Assembly (NCBI GenBank): GCA_963969365.1
Contig: OZ017753.1
Coordinates: 2,294,001-2,358,000, forward strand
Direction: 5' to 3'
Source of the DNA: Asterochloris sp. CNOR1
Taxonomy: Eukaryota; Chlorophyta; Trebouxiophyceae; Trebouxiales; Trebouxiaceae
Length of the DNA stretch: 64,000 nt
Part shown: positions 21,801 through 34,070 of the stretch, one piece after another
Layout of the letters: the number at the start of each line of letters is the position of its first letter
Position numbering within the stretch: the stretch's first letter is position 1
Translations under genes and position numbers: made by a program
Notes under the pieces: model-generated
What the model saw: only the letters and a program-made list of their open reading frames with translations
Database searches by the model: none
What the model was told of the DNA's origin: nothing

Positions 21801-24800
21801 TAAGGTGGCTGTGCACCAGGGACCTCTTTGTCTTCCTGTGCAGCAATTCTGGAGAACGCGCTGGTGAAGGACAACACACGGGAGCTTCAGGTGGCTGCCA
21901 CTTCAGCACTGCTGGAGGCAGCTGCTCAGGGCCCACAGCGTTTTGCAAGCCTCTACATCGACCGCCTCAGCTGGCTGCGCACCCTCCTGTTGCACACAGA
22001 TGGCACAGGTGCGAGACGTGTCTTGGCAATTGTGCTGGCAGGGCTGTAAGCTGGTACACTTCAGGCATGTGTGCAGTCAGTCTGTTTCGCGAAGCACAGC
22101 TTGAATTGCAGCTGGGCACAAGGGTGTGGCCTGCTTGGTGATCTCAGTCTGTGGTGACAAATAGACATACCTGCTGCACCTCAAGTACTGGCTGCCACAA
22201 CAGCTTAGCAGGCGCTGCTCGTGCCTGACACCCGATGTCATCTGTGCAGCACGTGACATGGCGGCAAAGCTGGTGGGCATCGCTGCCTCTGCGCTCACAG
22301 CTGAGGCAGCACAAGCACTGCTGGAGGATATTGAGGCCTCCTTCAGGGATGGAGACCTGAAGAAACATAAGTTTGAGGAGCAGGACGGGGCAATGGCTGC
22401 TGCGGGCTATGTTCTGGCACAGAGCCTTACAGGTGTGCGCCATGGGAGTGTTTGCTGTAGTTTGCTGAGATCACACCCACACATTGAGTGGGGAGCTGCC
22501 AGGTGTTTGCTGCAATTGGCTGCTGCTGGCCAGTTCTGACCAGACGCTCAGGCGTCAGGGGCAAGGGAGAGTCCACAGGCCAGAGGCTGCTGCAATGCAC
22601 GGGGCAATGACTACTTTCGGCCACATCCCGGCAGACGATTTGACAGGTCTGGGCTGGAAAGTGTCTACTGTGCCCTGGCTGCTCCTTCCTGTGTCGGTGG
22701 CGCCCTGCACTCACAGTCACAGCCATGCCTGCATTCAGCACAGTAGCATGTGTGAGCGTGGTACGCTGTGTGCCACATAGCATGCAGGCCCAGGAGTGCC
22801 AAGTCCAGGCAATGTTGGCCTTGAGTACCTGCTGACGCCGCTGATGGGGTCGTGGCGCCTGCAGGCAGCCCCAGCGTGACGCAGCACTGCATGGCAGAGG
22901 TGGCAACGGCACTGTGCCAGGGGCTGCAGGCACCCACTGCAGGCCTGGCAGCCTCGTCTGCGGCAGCTCTGGGGCATGCTGGCCTGAGGGGCCCCCTCCC
23001 CCTGCCATATGGAAGGCGGCCACCAACATCTGTGGCCGCATCTGCTGCAGCAGGTGACGGCAGCAGTGCTGCTGGTCCAGCCCCTGGCAGCAGCAGTGCT
23101 GCCGAGGGTGCTGCTGGGGAGGCCGCCAAGGGTCCAGACAGCCGGCCCAGCCAGGAGCAGCCTGCAGAAGCCACTCAGCAGCTGGTGCTGGCCCGGCTGG
23201 GAGCCCTGTTGAAGCACAAAGATGCTAAGGCAGTGCAGCGTGCAGCCACTGCTCTGGGGCACCTTGCAGCGGGATCTAGAGCCTCAGCCATCTTGGAGCC
23301 TGCCCTGGACTCCCTTCTGAGCCTCAGCGCCAGCAAGGATGAGGACATCCTTTTCACGGCTGGGGAGGCCCTGTGCTTTGCATTTGGAGGTGAGGATGGG
23401 GGAGCGTGCAGGCCTGTCAGATTTGTGGGGCACACTCTGCGCCTCAGCTCTGCTCTGCTGGCAACGCACTCCAAAGAGCCAGGACGCATGCCGTGCTTCT
23501 TCAAGCCTCCCTTCCTGCTTGCTCCTGGTCAAATGTTATTGTGGAGGCTTGATTATGGGCTATTGCTGGCTGTCTGCCCACTTGTCAGCTATAAAGTGAT
23601 TTTTTTCAGACTGAGCCCACAGTTTGACCTGCAGGGGTGCCTGTGAACGCCGACACTGTCCTGCAAAGCAACTTTCAGACCCTCGCTGACTGGATACACG
23701 AGCACCAGAGCAAAGAGGATCCAGATGGCCAGGCTGTGCCCATGTTGGTAGAGAGCTCTGCAGCAGATAGAGGAGGTGCAGATGCAATGGATGTGGATCA
23801 GGCAGGCAAGATCATCAAGCTGTATCCTTGTGCGCAGCTGGCGCTGCTAGCTCAGCAGTAAGCCTTTGATGCTCAATAGAGCTTGAACGAACCTTGAAGC
23901 TGTGTTTGCCACTCGTACAGTTGCCTGGATGTCTGCCTGAGAGCCCAAACCACGTATTGTCCTTCTTTAACGGCTCTTGAATGTCGCCTGGCAGGTGAGG
24001 GTGACCTGGCGTCTGCCCAACAGTTCATCCTTACCAAGGTCCTGGAGGAGCTGGTGTTTGACCCCAAGCAAGAGGCGAGGCCTGCCTTGTCAGCACTTGC
24101 AGCCCTGTTGCCTGAGCCCCTATACACTCCTGCAGCACTGCACAGGCAGCCAAGCATTGTGCGCAGTGCCTGTTGTCAATGCCTCGCCGGCTGGCAAACA
24201 AGTAAGACGTCAAATTGTGACGAGCCACCTGCTTAACCAACTTCTCAAGATTCTGGTGCAGTGCAGGTGCGCCGCGCTGGCTGCATTTGGCTGCTCAGCT
24301 TGATCAGCTACACTGGCCGCCACCAGCGGCTGCTGCCCCTGCTGCCCACCATCCAGGACGCTTTCTCCCACCTGCTGGGCGACCGCGATGAGCTCACCCA
24401 GGCAAGCCCCTGCCCTTCCAGTGGCCATCTGCACACAAGACACAAGCAGCTCCTACAGCAGCCAGGTCCAGCTGCCCATTGGTCATCTTTGCATGCTGAT
24501 GGGCAGGTAGTGATCTGCTGCATGAACCTGAGTTCTTGGCAATGTCTCAGGCAAGGTGGCCTTAGTGACTGTGGCCTCCTTGCTTGGCGCAGCAGGCACC
24601 GTTTCTCCCCAAAGTGATGGTGACATTTCAGGAAGTGGCATGCAGCGATCTATCTTGCTGGCTGTCCTGCATGATGAACACCCGCCTGATGTGAATCTGG
24701 TGGAGGGTGCTCTGCAGGAGATGGCAAGCAAGGGCATGAGTGTGGTTTACAGCCTGGGAGATGAGGACACCCGCAAGCAGCTACTGGATGGGCTGATGGG

Positions 24801-27800
24801 CACACTGCAAGGTGGGCAATGTGTGCTTACATCGGGGGCGTAGCTATCGCAGTGAATGCCAGTGAGAGCAAACAGGCTTGACAGGCTGTGTGGTGTGCAC
24901 CTTCAGCAACAGGCACCTTGAGGGCCGGCAGCTGAACCTAAGCAAAAAAGTCTGTCTTCTTGGGAAAGGGGTTGCCATTCTGGTGGCAGCTCCAACACCG
25001 ATAGTCTAGCCCACTGCCTCAGGCTCTCTCACAGGACAGGAGCTGATGACCATGCTGCGGCTGCAGGTGGCACCAAGAAGCGGCGGGCCGTTAAGCTTTC
25101 AGGGGAGTCGCGCGTGTTTGAGGAGGGCAGCCTCGGGGAGGCACCTGGCGGCGGCAGTATCAGCACCTACCGGGAACTTTGCTCGCTGGCCACTGACATG
25201 GGGCAGCCTGACCTGGTGTACCGCTTCATGGACTTGGCTAATCACCAGGCCAGCCTCAACTCCAGCCGGGGGGCGGCCTTTGGGTGAGTTTCCTGCATGA
25301 CGGCTGTGTCAAGTCTGCAGCTGGCTTGCATCGTGCTCCTGCCAGGCCAGGTGTGGGTTCAGGTCGGCTCAGCCGCATGTTGAAGATGATCCAGGTGGGT
25401 GACAGTTGGGTCACCATCAAGCTGGTCTGCACTCATCTGCAGGCGCCCCTGTAGCTGCTGGTCGCCACACGGTGCGTCGGGCAAGCACTGTGCATGGTTA
25501 CAGGCCAGGCTGCATTTGTGGGTGTTGGTAGTGCAGGCATCCTGCACATATTGCTTGCAGCCTGGACCATCTGGACCAGCAGCTGGAACACAAAGCAAAC
25601 TAGCTGCGGCATGTCGCCAGATAGGTCTGTCATGAACAGCCAAACTGAAGGTGGCTAAGGACCCGCCTGCCCAGTGGTAAGCAAGCACCGTTCCCATGCT
25701 CTGCTGTGCCGAGCTGCTCTTCTGCCCTGTAGGTTTGCTGGAATTGCCCGCCTGGCGGGCAAGCAGCTGGAGCCCTATGTGGCCCAGATGGTGCCCAAGC
25801 TGTACCGCCTGCAGGTGACCATGCCAGTGCCTTTTGAACAGCTTTGTAGGTGGACTGGGGTCACTTGCCATTACAGTCAGCTGCCGCTCACTATTCCAGG
25901 TCATGTGGAGCAGAGTAGTGAAGTTGCATGGCTCTCCCTCTGATCAGACAGCACAGCAGTGGCAGCTGGACATTGCTTGTGTGGCTGTCCAGAGGCCTGC
26001 TGACTACGCCATTGAGTGAGGTCCAGGTTGTCGCCCTCTCCCATGGTCTGCACACAGATTGACAGCCTTAGCAAGCAACAGCCTTGAACTTGGCTTCACT
26101 GGACTGCAGTATGACCCCAACCCCCGGGTGCGGGACAGCATGACTGCCATCTGGCGTGCTCTGGTGGCTGAGCCACGTAAGGCAGTGGATGAGCACTACG
26201 ATGCCATCATGAAGGAGCTGCTGAAGGTGAGGGGTGCAGTGTCAGTGGGCCTGTGTGCCACAGCCAGACCAGTCCTAGGACTGCAGTAACCGCCTTCACA
26301 CAGACTGGTCACTGCCCCACCTTGTATACGTGGCTTCCTGATGTGAGGGCAAGGTGATGGCTGCAGGCTTGCTGCATTCTGTGACCTGAGCAGCATGAGC
26401 AGGGCTGCATCTCAGGGCTCTGGCTGGGATCTTGTGGAGTATGCTGGTGCGGTTGTTTGGCTGTGTACCGATGTGTGACGCTGCCTTGCCTCTGCAGGAG
26501 ATGGCGGGCAGGCTGTGGCGCAACAGGGAGGCGAGCTGCCTGGCCATGTCAGACCTGCTGCAGGCAAGCATGGCTGTCACATGGGCGGCCAATGCTGACA
26601 CCTGCGGCCTCCTGCCCGACAACTAGAATGCACCTCTTTTGCTGCGGCGCGGCCATCTCCTGTGGCTCTGCCTTGTGCACTATGCAGTACCAGCTGTTGC
26701 GTGGGCGTGCGACTGATTGTGGCAGCATCTGCCTGAACCTGTTTAGGTTGGGTCAGACAGTCGTCAGCATCAGCCACTGCACGGCTTTGCCACTGCTTGT
26801 GGCAGCGTCTGCATGAAGCTGTCCAGGTCTAGGTCTGAGTAGACTTGTATGAGGCTGCAGGGACGGCGCTGGCCGCAGCTTAAGTCCCTGTTTGAAGAGT
26901 TCTGGAGCATCACACTGCGGGCTATGGATGACATAAAGGAGAGCGTGCGGGCTGCAGCAGCCACGCTTCTGCGCAGTGTGCGGGGCCTCACCCTGCGCCT
27001 GTGCGATCCGGCTGCTACGCCTGCTGCCGATGCTGCAGAGGCCACAGCAGTGGCGCTACCGCTGCTGCTGCAGAAAGGTGCAAAGCAGGGATTGCTGGAC
27101 TCAGGGCTGGTGTGTTGGTGTTGCAGAGGCCGCGGCTGCCGCGCTGTGTCATGCCGCCACAAGAATGTCTTTTGCTAGGATAACGAGCTGCGGGCTGCAG
27201 CTGGGGTAAAGCATAGTGTGCCTCCTTCAGACACACACCCTGCGACATGCACAATGCTGGCGGTGCTCCTTGTGGAGGGCAATGTTGCTGTGCTGACCCG
27301 CTGCTGCAAGTGGCCGACTGCTGTTATCCCGGGTTTTTAATAATTTCTAACAAGGCTGCTACCTGCCTTGTGTGCCAGCAGCCATGTGGCTGATGTGCCA
27401 TCACGCCCTATTGTCTTGCCAAGTGCTCAATGCACCTGCAGGGCTGGGCAGCCAGGCGGCTGATGTCCGCGCTCTGGCCATCATGACCCTCACCAAGCTC
27501 GTCCAGGCTGGGGGCCCAGCGCAGATGCAGCCCCACCTGGCTGACCTGACCGTGGCCATGCTGGAGTCCCTGTCAGGCATGGAGGTGAGCTCAGCAGACA
27601 AAAGCACAGGCTGAATGGGTCATGGCCTCAGCGGCAGGTGGTGTTCTCATGCAAGCAGCGCTCAGTCCAGCTAGCACAGGCCGAAAGGAACATGCTGCGA
27701 TGGCAGGTGGTGGGAGTTTGTAAGAATAACTGGAAGCACACCCATCACTCCAGCTCAGCAATAAATTCAACATGATGCATCACGCTGCCCACACCAGTAC

Positions 27801-30800
27801 TGCTTCATTGCAAGAGCTGATGCCTTTGCAAGGAGATAACCCTGCCCCCCAGTTGCCCCTGTGCCATGGCCGCAAACTGCCCTGATTGGCTCTCTCCTGC
27901 CCTATGTAGGACACCCGCCTCAACTATGTTGAGCAGCACGCTGCCCGAATTGGGCTGGACAGCGAGCGCCTAGAATCCGCACGTGTGTCAGCCTCCCGCA
28001 GCAGCCCTATGGGGGACACCCTGGACCTGTGTTCCCGTTACGCAGACGCAGCCACCCTGCCAGCCCTGATCCCACGCTTGAGTGCGCTGGTCAAGAGGGG
28101 CACAGGTCTCAATACACGCGTGGGCACCGCGAGGTTCATCGTGAGCCTGGCGCTGCGCCTTGGGATGGAGCTGAGGCCACAGTCAGGTGCCCTCATCAAG
28201 GTGGGTTCATTCTGTGTCTCTGCCAGGTCCTTTGAATATCTACAGTCTGGGAGCTCAGGCTACATTCTGGGGTGCCCTTATCAAGGTCGGGTCCTGTAGT
28301 CTTGCTGAGTCTGGAAGGACACTCTGAAAGCCACAGCTCAGGAATCAAAATGAAGATGACCAAGACAAGATCAGGCTTGGGATGAGGTCAGGCCGCTCCA
28401 GCAAGCCCTTTTCAACCTAGGCGAGGCTGCTGTCTTCGCTGCGATGTGGCATGGCAGGTGGTGCCATCTGGAAGGCCATAGCTTGAGAGGGAGTGCAGGC
28501 CACACTCAGTGCTGCCTGGCTGCATGGCCTTGCTGCATGGCCTTGCCTGAGTGCACCCTGGCAGTGGAACGGCTGGTTCTGACTGCAGCCTGTACTTGCT
28601 CAATGTCAGCGTGTCGCCACTGTGCAGCCTGATCTTGGCTTCACTGTTGCACAGCATGGGTCAATGCTTCAATTACCGCGGCAACAGGATGGTGTCACAC
28701 TGACCACGCATGTTGCTGCCTTGCCCTGCAGGCGCTCATGCAGGCGGCAGCTGCCGAGCGCAGTGCTGCCGTCCGGAAGGCCTATGCCCAGGCGGCCGCC
28801 TCGGTTGCCAAGACAGCGCCTGAGGCCCGCGCAGCCAAGATGGTGCAGGAAGCAGTCGACATGTACCGCGAGCCAGGTAACCTGGGGGCTTGGCTACATG
28901 CAGAGCATTGCCGCCTTCAATAAGTAAGATGCTTGCGCTTGTGGCGGCTTGGCCTGGTTCAGCCTGGTCAGGCATGCAGCCGGCTGGGGGCTTGCCAGCT
29001 GGCACTTGCATTCATCTGGGAGAGCCTTGGCAGAAGTGGCCATAGCACAGCAAGTACTGCAGTGCCATGACAAGATGGAAGCCGCGCTGGTGCAGGGCCC
29101 CTGCTTGCCATCATCTCACACCTGCCCCACCTTGCAGGCAACAAGAAGGCCCGCCTATGAGCAAAACCTCTCAAGATGGCTGAAGTGGCGCCTGTGCATG
29201 TCTCACAGGTCACTCTTCCGTGCAGACAGCAGGGATGCCTGCCTGTTGTGTCAGGGCGCTTGCTATGCAGATGCCTGTCCTCCATGAAACGTTCATTGTA
29301 CCCCTCCAGGTGACAGGGAGGCCCGCCTGCTGTCAGGGCTGCTCCTGCGGGAGCTGCTGCGCAGCGCCCCCGAGGTGTTTGCGGGGCAGGCAGCTGCATC
29401 GCTGCCCCTTGCCTTCTTGGCCAAGGCTGACGAAGACAAGGAGGTGGCCCAGCAGTGGGGGGAGGTGTGGGAGGAGGGAACCATCAGCGCTGCAGGGGCT
29501 CTCAGAATGTACATGGGAGAGATTGTGCCCCTGGTGCTAGCAGGTGAGCGGGGACACCACTGCCTCAGCGAGGTTGGAGCAAGGGCGTTGCCAGCACTGC
29601 CGGGGCTCTCAGGACATAGCAGAGATCATGCCTCTTCAGCTGGCAGGTGAGAAAAGCCCCAATTTGCTGTGTGTATATGGTCACAGAGCTTCCTGTGGCC
29701 TTTGGGTGCAGCACATGCTGGCCAGATACTGTAGTTGAGCCTCGCCTTAGAGTGTTCAGCCGCCAGCTTTTCAGCATCAAGGTGTCCTAGACATCCTCAC
29801 AGTGAACAACAGGTCCTGCTGTGCTCATTGGTATGCTCCAATTGGGCGCAGGCATTGCTGCAGCTGACATGCGGCCGCTTGCAGGAAAGCGCGTTGCTGC
29901 CCTGCAGGCCTGGCCAGCGCACAGTGGGGACAGAAGCGGGCTGCAGCAAGGGGCACTGTCTCCCTGGCAGAGCAGGGGCCGGACCTGTTGGCGCAGCATG
30001 CCCCCCAGCTGGCAGCGGCCCTGCTTCAGGTGAGGCTGAGCTGAAGCTGTGCACAGCTGGCTGCAGTGCAGTGCTCTCGTGCGCTGCTTGCACCTGTCTG
30101 GGGTCTCCGCTGGCAGAAAGGCAGGCAGGCCAGAGGGAGAGGGGGCTCCTGGGGGCAGACATGGTGCTGGCAACAGGGCTGCAGGCGCTCTGGGGACAGG
30201 CAGGACCGCCGGGGGGGGGGGGGGGGGGGGGGTTCAGCAGGAGTGCAGGCCTGACAAGTTTGAAACGTCCTGACAAAAGTGAAACATCCTGACCAGAGCA
30301 ATACAGCCCGGCCTCTGCTCTTGACGCCTCAAACTGAGCTGGAGCTGCCTGAGTTCTGTCAGAGGGGCAAACATGACTTTCTGCCAGCTTGCAAAAGCAC
30401 CCGATCCAACTTCAAACCTGTCATGTGTGCTTGCTTGCAGGAGCTGCCTGGAGAAGCCAAGGAAGACCTGTTGGCAGCTGACAGATGGCAGGCCTTGGCC
30501 ATCACAATGTTGACCTCAGCCTCTAACCAACACCTGCCTGCAGGAGCTGCCTGGGCGTCTGTGGGAGGGCAAGGAAGATCTGCTGGCTGCGCTGGCAGCC
30601 CTGGTCAAGGCTGCCCCTGAAGCTCTGACTGGGCAAGGGGGAGCGCCAGACACAGCAGCTGCCATTGCTGCGCTGGCTGCAGCCGCAATGCGCAAGAGGC
30701 AGGCCTTCAGGTGGGCCACTTGCTGCCGGTTGCTGCCGGGCAGCATTTGAGCATTGTGGACATGAGCAGTCGCCAGAACTGTGCAGGATAGCACAGCAGG

Positions 30801-32287
30801 CTGAGTGTAAGGTCGCCAGTGCAAGAGGCAGGCCTTTGGGCGGGCCACATGCGTCCTGACAGTATATGAACTCTGCAAACCAGCATTGTCACTGGTGCTG
30901 TGCATTGCGGCTCAGCGGGCAGGCTGCATAACCCACCAGGCTGAATGGACCGCCTGGCGGCCCCGACTAGGCTTCCTGAGGACATTTGGGCCACACAACG
31001 TACATCACTGTATTGCACCAGATATGATGATGATGTGCAGTTCTGGACTTTGAAAAGGACAATGCTCTGCAGGAAGAGTGCCCTCAGCGCTCTCCAGACT
31101 GCCTTGAAGGCTGTGCCAACACAGGATCACTTTGAGAGGGTGGCAGGGCCACTTCTTGAGGCGTGCCAGGCATCAAGCGCCCCACCCAGCAGCACATCTG
31201 CAAGCTCAGGAGCAGCACAGGAGGTGAGCAGTGCAGGCCGCACAGGGAGGCGCTCGCTTCTTACTCATAGCCTGCATCAACCAGGCCTGCTATGCAAAGA
31301 GGTTGCAGATCGCTGTGTAGCTCATGACTGCAGCAGAGCTGTTGGCCCAGACCTTGCAGGCCTATGCTTCAGCAAGTTACCACCGAGCTGCACTGCCAGA
31401 GCAGGTGCCTGCTCACCGCTCCATTTGCCTCTGCCTCACAGTGCTTGTGTGCATTGCAGGCTGGGGAGAGTGAGGAGGACAGTCATCTGCCTGTCCTGGA
31501 GAGCGTGCAGTGCCTGGCAGCCGCCTGGCAGGGGGCTGAGCTGGCCACAATGGCCTCCAGGGGAGATGAGCTGGCACATGCAGTGGCACAGGCAATGTCC
31601 CCAGGCAAGTAGTCGTTCTGATAGCTCTCTGTCAATGCTGCCAGGGCATCCTGATGCCGTTCCATCTGTGGCAGTCAGTGGGCAGGGACAGGTCTTTCCA
31701 TTTGTGCAGGCTGTTGGCTGCCTGGTCCAGGTTGTGGACTGACCAGTACTGTCTGTAACACTCGCGTGACTCCTGCTGCAGAGCAGCCCTGGAACGTCAA
31801 AGTGGCTGCGCTGGAAGCAGCCAAGTCGTTTGTCCATAAGCTGCGGGGACAGGATCCACTTTCCCTCGCGCCACGGCATCTCAGCTGGAGTGCTGCCATG
31901 CTCCCAGGTAGACTGCTCTGCCTGCTGCCACCATGTCAGTGTTCTGACAACAGTGAGGCTCAGGGCCAACAGCACATTCCTTGATGGTGTCTTGTTTAGA
32001 TTGAGTGACTCGAAAGTGAGGCTCAGGGGACCACTGTGAAGTTTCCTTCTTTGCCATGCCTGCCTGCAGGCATTTGTGCAGCTGCCAGGGATGCTCAGAT
32101 TGCTCAGGTGCGCACTGCGGCGCTGGACGCTGTCACAGAGCTGTTGCAGGCCACCAGGCAGGGTGCAGGCTTGGAGTCACAGCACCAAGCCCAAATCAGG
32201 CAGCTACTGGAGGAGATGGTCAAGTCAGAACGGAGTGCCATTGTGAGGGCGCACGCTGCCACAGTGCTGGGCACTCTCAGTGATTGA
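15808..32287 (+). CDS. ECM29: Proteasome adapter and scaffold protein ECM29
   Basis: A single very long gene of roughly 40 exons. It begins [18 protein letters not shown] at 15808 (exon 15808-15888). Next come [31 protein letters not shown] and [13 protein letters not shown], which match the conserved ECM29 N-terminal HEAT region. Mid-gene, the exon near 25040-25284 holds a KKRR patch and the ECM29 signature [20 protein letters not shown]...MDLANHQ...GAAFG. After 25735 come [32 protein letters not shown] and [18 protein letters not shown], then [15 protein letters not shown] and a run of HEAT repeats ending at TGA (32285-32287). ECM29 tethers the 19S and 20S proteasome and links proteasomes to membranes and stress responses. 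Human ECM29 is about 1,845 aa, and the span here fits a full-length protein. The gene starts divergently from the transporter and ends convergently towards the PPR-cyclin gene. Not every exon boundary was traced. Confidence 0.93.
21311..21560 (+). repeat. Donor-side junction echoes in ECM29 (about 119-bp period)
   Basis: The exon end GATGCAGCGCCCATGCTGG (near 21319) with its donor and about 60 bp of intron is repeated about 118 bp downstream (GATGCAGCGCGCATGCTGG near 21435). A third, more decayed copy starts near 21540 (CCCTGCCAGCTGCTGAGTACG). The second copy has lost the donor GT. Confidence 0.85.
28181..28325 (+). repeat. Donor-side junction echo in ECM29
   Basis: The exon end and donor GGTGCCCTCATCAAG|GTGGGT (28186-28206) recur about 85 bp downstream as GGTGCCCTTATCAAG|GTCGGG. 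The flanking intron words (TCTGGGAGCTCAGG and TCTGGAAGGAC) are also related. Confidence 0.75.
29133..29350 (+). repeat. Acceptor-side junction echoes before ECM29 exon at 29310
   Basis: The real exon start CAG|GTGACAGGGAGGCCCGCC is preceded by copies near 29137 (GCAG|GCAACAAGAAGGCCCGCC) and near 29221 (GCAG|ACAGCAGGGATGCCTGCC), with a period of about 84-88 bp. Use of the first copy would run into an early stop. Confidence 0.8.
29490..29656 (+). repeat. Donor-side junction echo in ECM29
   Basis: The segment GCAGGGGCTCTCAGAATGTA ... GCTAGCAG|GTGAGC at the end of an exon recurs about 95 bp further on as GCCGGGGCTCTCAGGACATA ... GCTGGCAG|GTGAGA. The copy keeps a full GTGAG donor, so it could be used to lengthen the exon if frame allowed. 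Confidence 0.8.
30211..30232 (+). repeat. 22-base poly-G tract
   Basis: An uninterrupted run of 22 G in an ECM29 intron, just after the exon ending near 30030. Such a run on the RNA-like strand could form a G-quadruplex. Its exact length is likely to vary between reads. Confidence 0.95.
30433..30605 (+). repeat. Possible duplicated (alternative) exon in ECM29
   Basis: Two related segments, each behind a GCAG acceptor, encode [14 protein letters not shown] (from about 30441) and [17 protein letters not shown] (from about 30542). The second continues into a long open exon, so it is taken as the real one. The first is an echo about 100 bp upstream that is still open and in the same phase. Confidence 0.75.
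30690..30855 (+). repeat. Donor-side junction echo with lost donor in ECM29
   Basis: The exon end CAAGAGGCAGGCCTTCAG|GTGGGCC (near 30713) recurs about 120 bp downstream as CAAGAGGCAGGCCTTTGG|GCGGGCC. There the AG|GT has become GG|GC, so the copy cannot act as a GT donor. Confidence 0.85.
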
Positions 32288-34070
32288 GCGCTGAGCCACA
32301 CCAATCTCAGATTGCCCTGCCCACAGTCCGTTTGTAGCATGGTAGACTCTGTTGCATTCAGGGGGCAAGAAAGTATGAGATATTAAAATGACTCGGCAAG
32401 TGCAGAGGTCTTTGGGCGTCACGTCCATTGTGTTGCTGAGAAGGACCTAGCAACACGTGCACAGCAACTCACAAACATAGGTCCAGTAACCCCCCTGCTA
32501 GTCGTTTGTCATGCTGGCTCCCGTATGACAAACTGTGATAAATACAGTACGGTACTGAGCATTGATCTGGTTGAAGCAGCTGTTGGCCCCCCATCCCCAC
32601 TCTAGCTTGGAGGTGCCATCAAGACATCACGAGCAGACCGTATCTGCTGGTCGACGACTGAGGTTGTCAGGCTCAGCTGTTGACGTCAAGTATTCCTCCG
32701 GCTTGGCATGGTGTGAACGCAGACGTCGCATCTTACAGGCGACTCCCACCCAGTGATTCGCTTCTCCGTCCAGTCCTGACATACCTGATAGGACAGGACC
32801 TTGCATTGCAGACGGGAAGCTAGGAGCAGCGGAACCTTTGGGTTGCTTGGAAAGCTTGCTGGTCAAAAGGGCTGGACACACAGCTTATGGCTGGTGTCGA
32901 AAGCAGTCGTCGTGGACGACTGACAGCCGGCCAGTGGGGGCCTTGCGGCTGGTCCTCGGGCTTCTAGCCTCTCTTATAGATATCCTCGAGTCTCTTACCA
33001 CGGCCGGCTAAGGATTAACTTATATATAGAGAGAAAGAGCTGGTTCCCAAGAGAAGTTCTCAGCTGCAGCCTGATGCACCAGTTTCTTGCTGATGTACTT
33101 GAAGTAGCTGACTTCACAGCAAGAAGACGTCATATTAGGAGCAGAGAATGGCCACGTAAAGCCAGCAACCTATCCACCTTACCCATATGCACAGGGCAAT
33201 CCCTTGGCTGCCAGCTGCAAGGAGGCAGCTCACGCAACAAGCACAGGCTCAGGACTGCCCCTGCAGTGGCAGCCGGAGGCTGGTAAGAGGCAGCACTACA
33301 CCATATGGTGACCTGCACGTGCGCAGACGTTGCGCAGATGTGCATGATGCCTTCTGTGTCCAGGCTTGTGGCACATATTGCTGGACAACCATGTCCAGCA
33401 CAGCACTGTGGCTGACACCAGGTCCGTGCATCCATAGCCTGCCAGACCTGACATTACATCAAGGTGCCCCCGACCCCTGAAGCACCCTTAGGTATGTGCA
33501 AGGAGTCTGTGGGACCAGCTGCAATGGCCGCTGGGCTGCCACTGCAGCGATGAAATATGGGTCCACATGCGCTGAGCATTCTGCAACGTCGTCCCTTAAG
33601 GCTTCACCTGGATGCTGTGACGTCATGGTCGACCATGCATTGTCGCTACCAGTTGTTTTACCACAGCTACTCCGTTGAGGGCGCATTGATTTGTGTTCAT
33701 CATGCTAATGGCAACTTTCAAAATGCAGTGGTGAGTGCCTAATACTTTCTCAATGATTCAACCAAACCGACTTTCGCAAAGACAGGGGACGACTGCTTTG
33801 AGCATGCACATCTGTCCACAACCTGTGACCTGTCAAGCCTCTCAGCAGCGGGTAGACTGTGCTGCATCATGAGCAGGGCGCAACATGCACGGCTGACAGG
33901 TGGTGATGGGCAGATGTGCGCTCACGAGGGCTCAGACTGGGCGGTTCATGACTTGATGTCTCATTCCCTGGAGCGGCGGAACTGCGGCATGGGGGCCCTG
34001 GGACTTGACACTGCTTAGTTTTCTCTTGCTTGCCTGAAGCTATGAGACCATGGTGTGTGTTCCGGCTGCA
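32288..34070. other. Spacer between convergent ECM29 and PPR-cyclin genes
   Basis: This 1.8-kb stretch has no recognisable gene. It contains a TATATATA motif near 33021 followed 50 bp later by a 70-codon ORF (MHQFLADVLEVADF at 33074). That arrangement could be a small gene, but I see no family. A perfect 7-bp hairpin lies at 32905-32921. Composition is more AT-rich and less repetitive than the neighbouring introns. A short minus-strand ORF at 32627-32881 is also unassigned. Confidence 0.5.
33074..33286 (+). CDS. Possible small ORF, unrecognised
   Basis: A 70-codon ORF from an ATG, with a TATA-like string about 50 bp upstream. The N-terminal part (MHQFLADVLEVADFTARRRH) looks protein-like, but the rest is low in information and I know no homologue. 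It may be the first exon of a longer gene or a chance ORF. Confidence 0.15.
   Translation: MHQFLADVLEVADFTARRRHIRSREWPRKASNLSTLPICTGQSLGCQLQGGSSRNKHRLRTAPAVAAGGW

Noticed and set aside
29735-30292. 185-codon plus-strand frame ending in the poly-G region
   Set aside because: It is in a different frame from the ECM29 exon at about 29885-30030, and its length comes from low-complexity GC-rich sequence.
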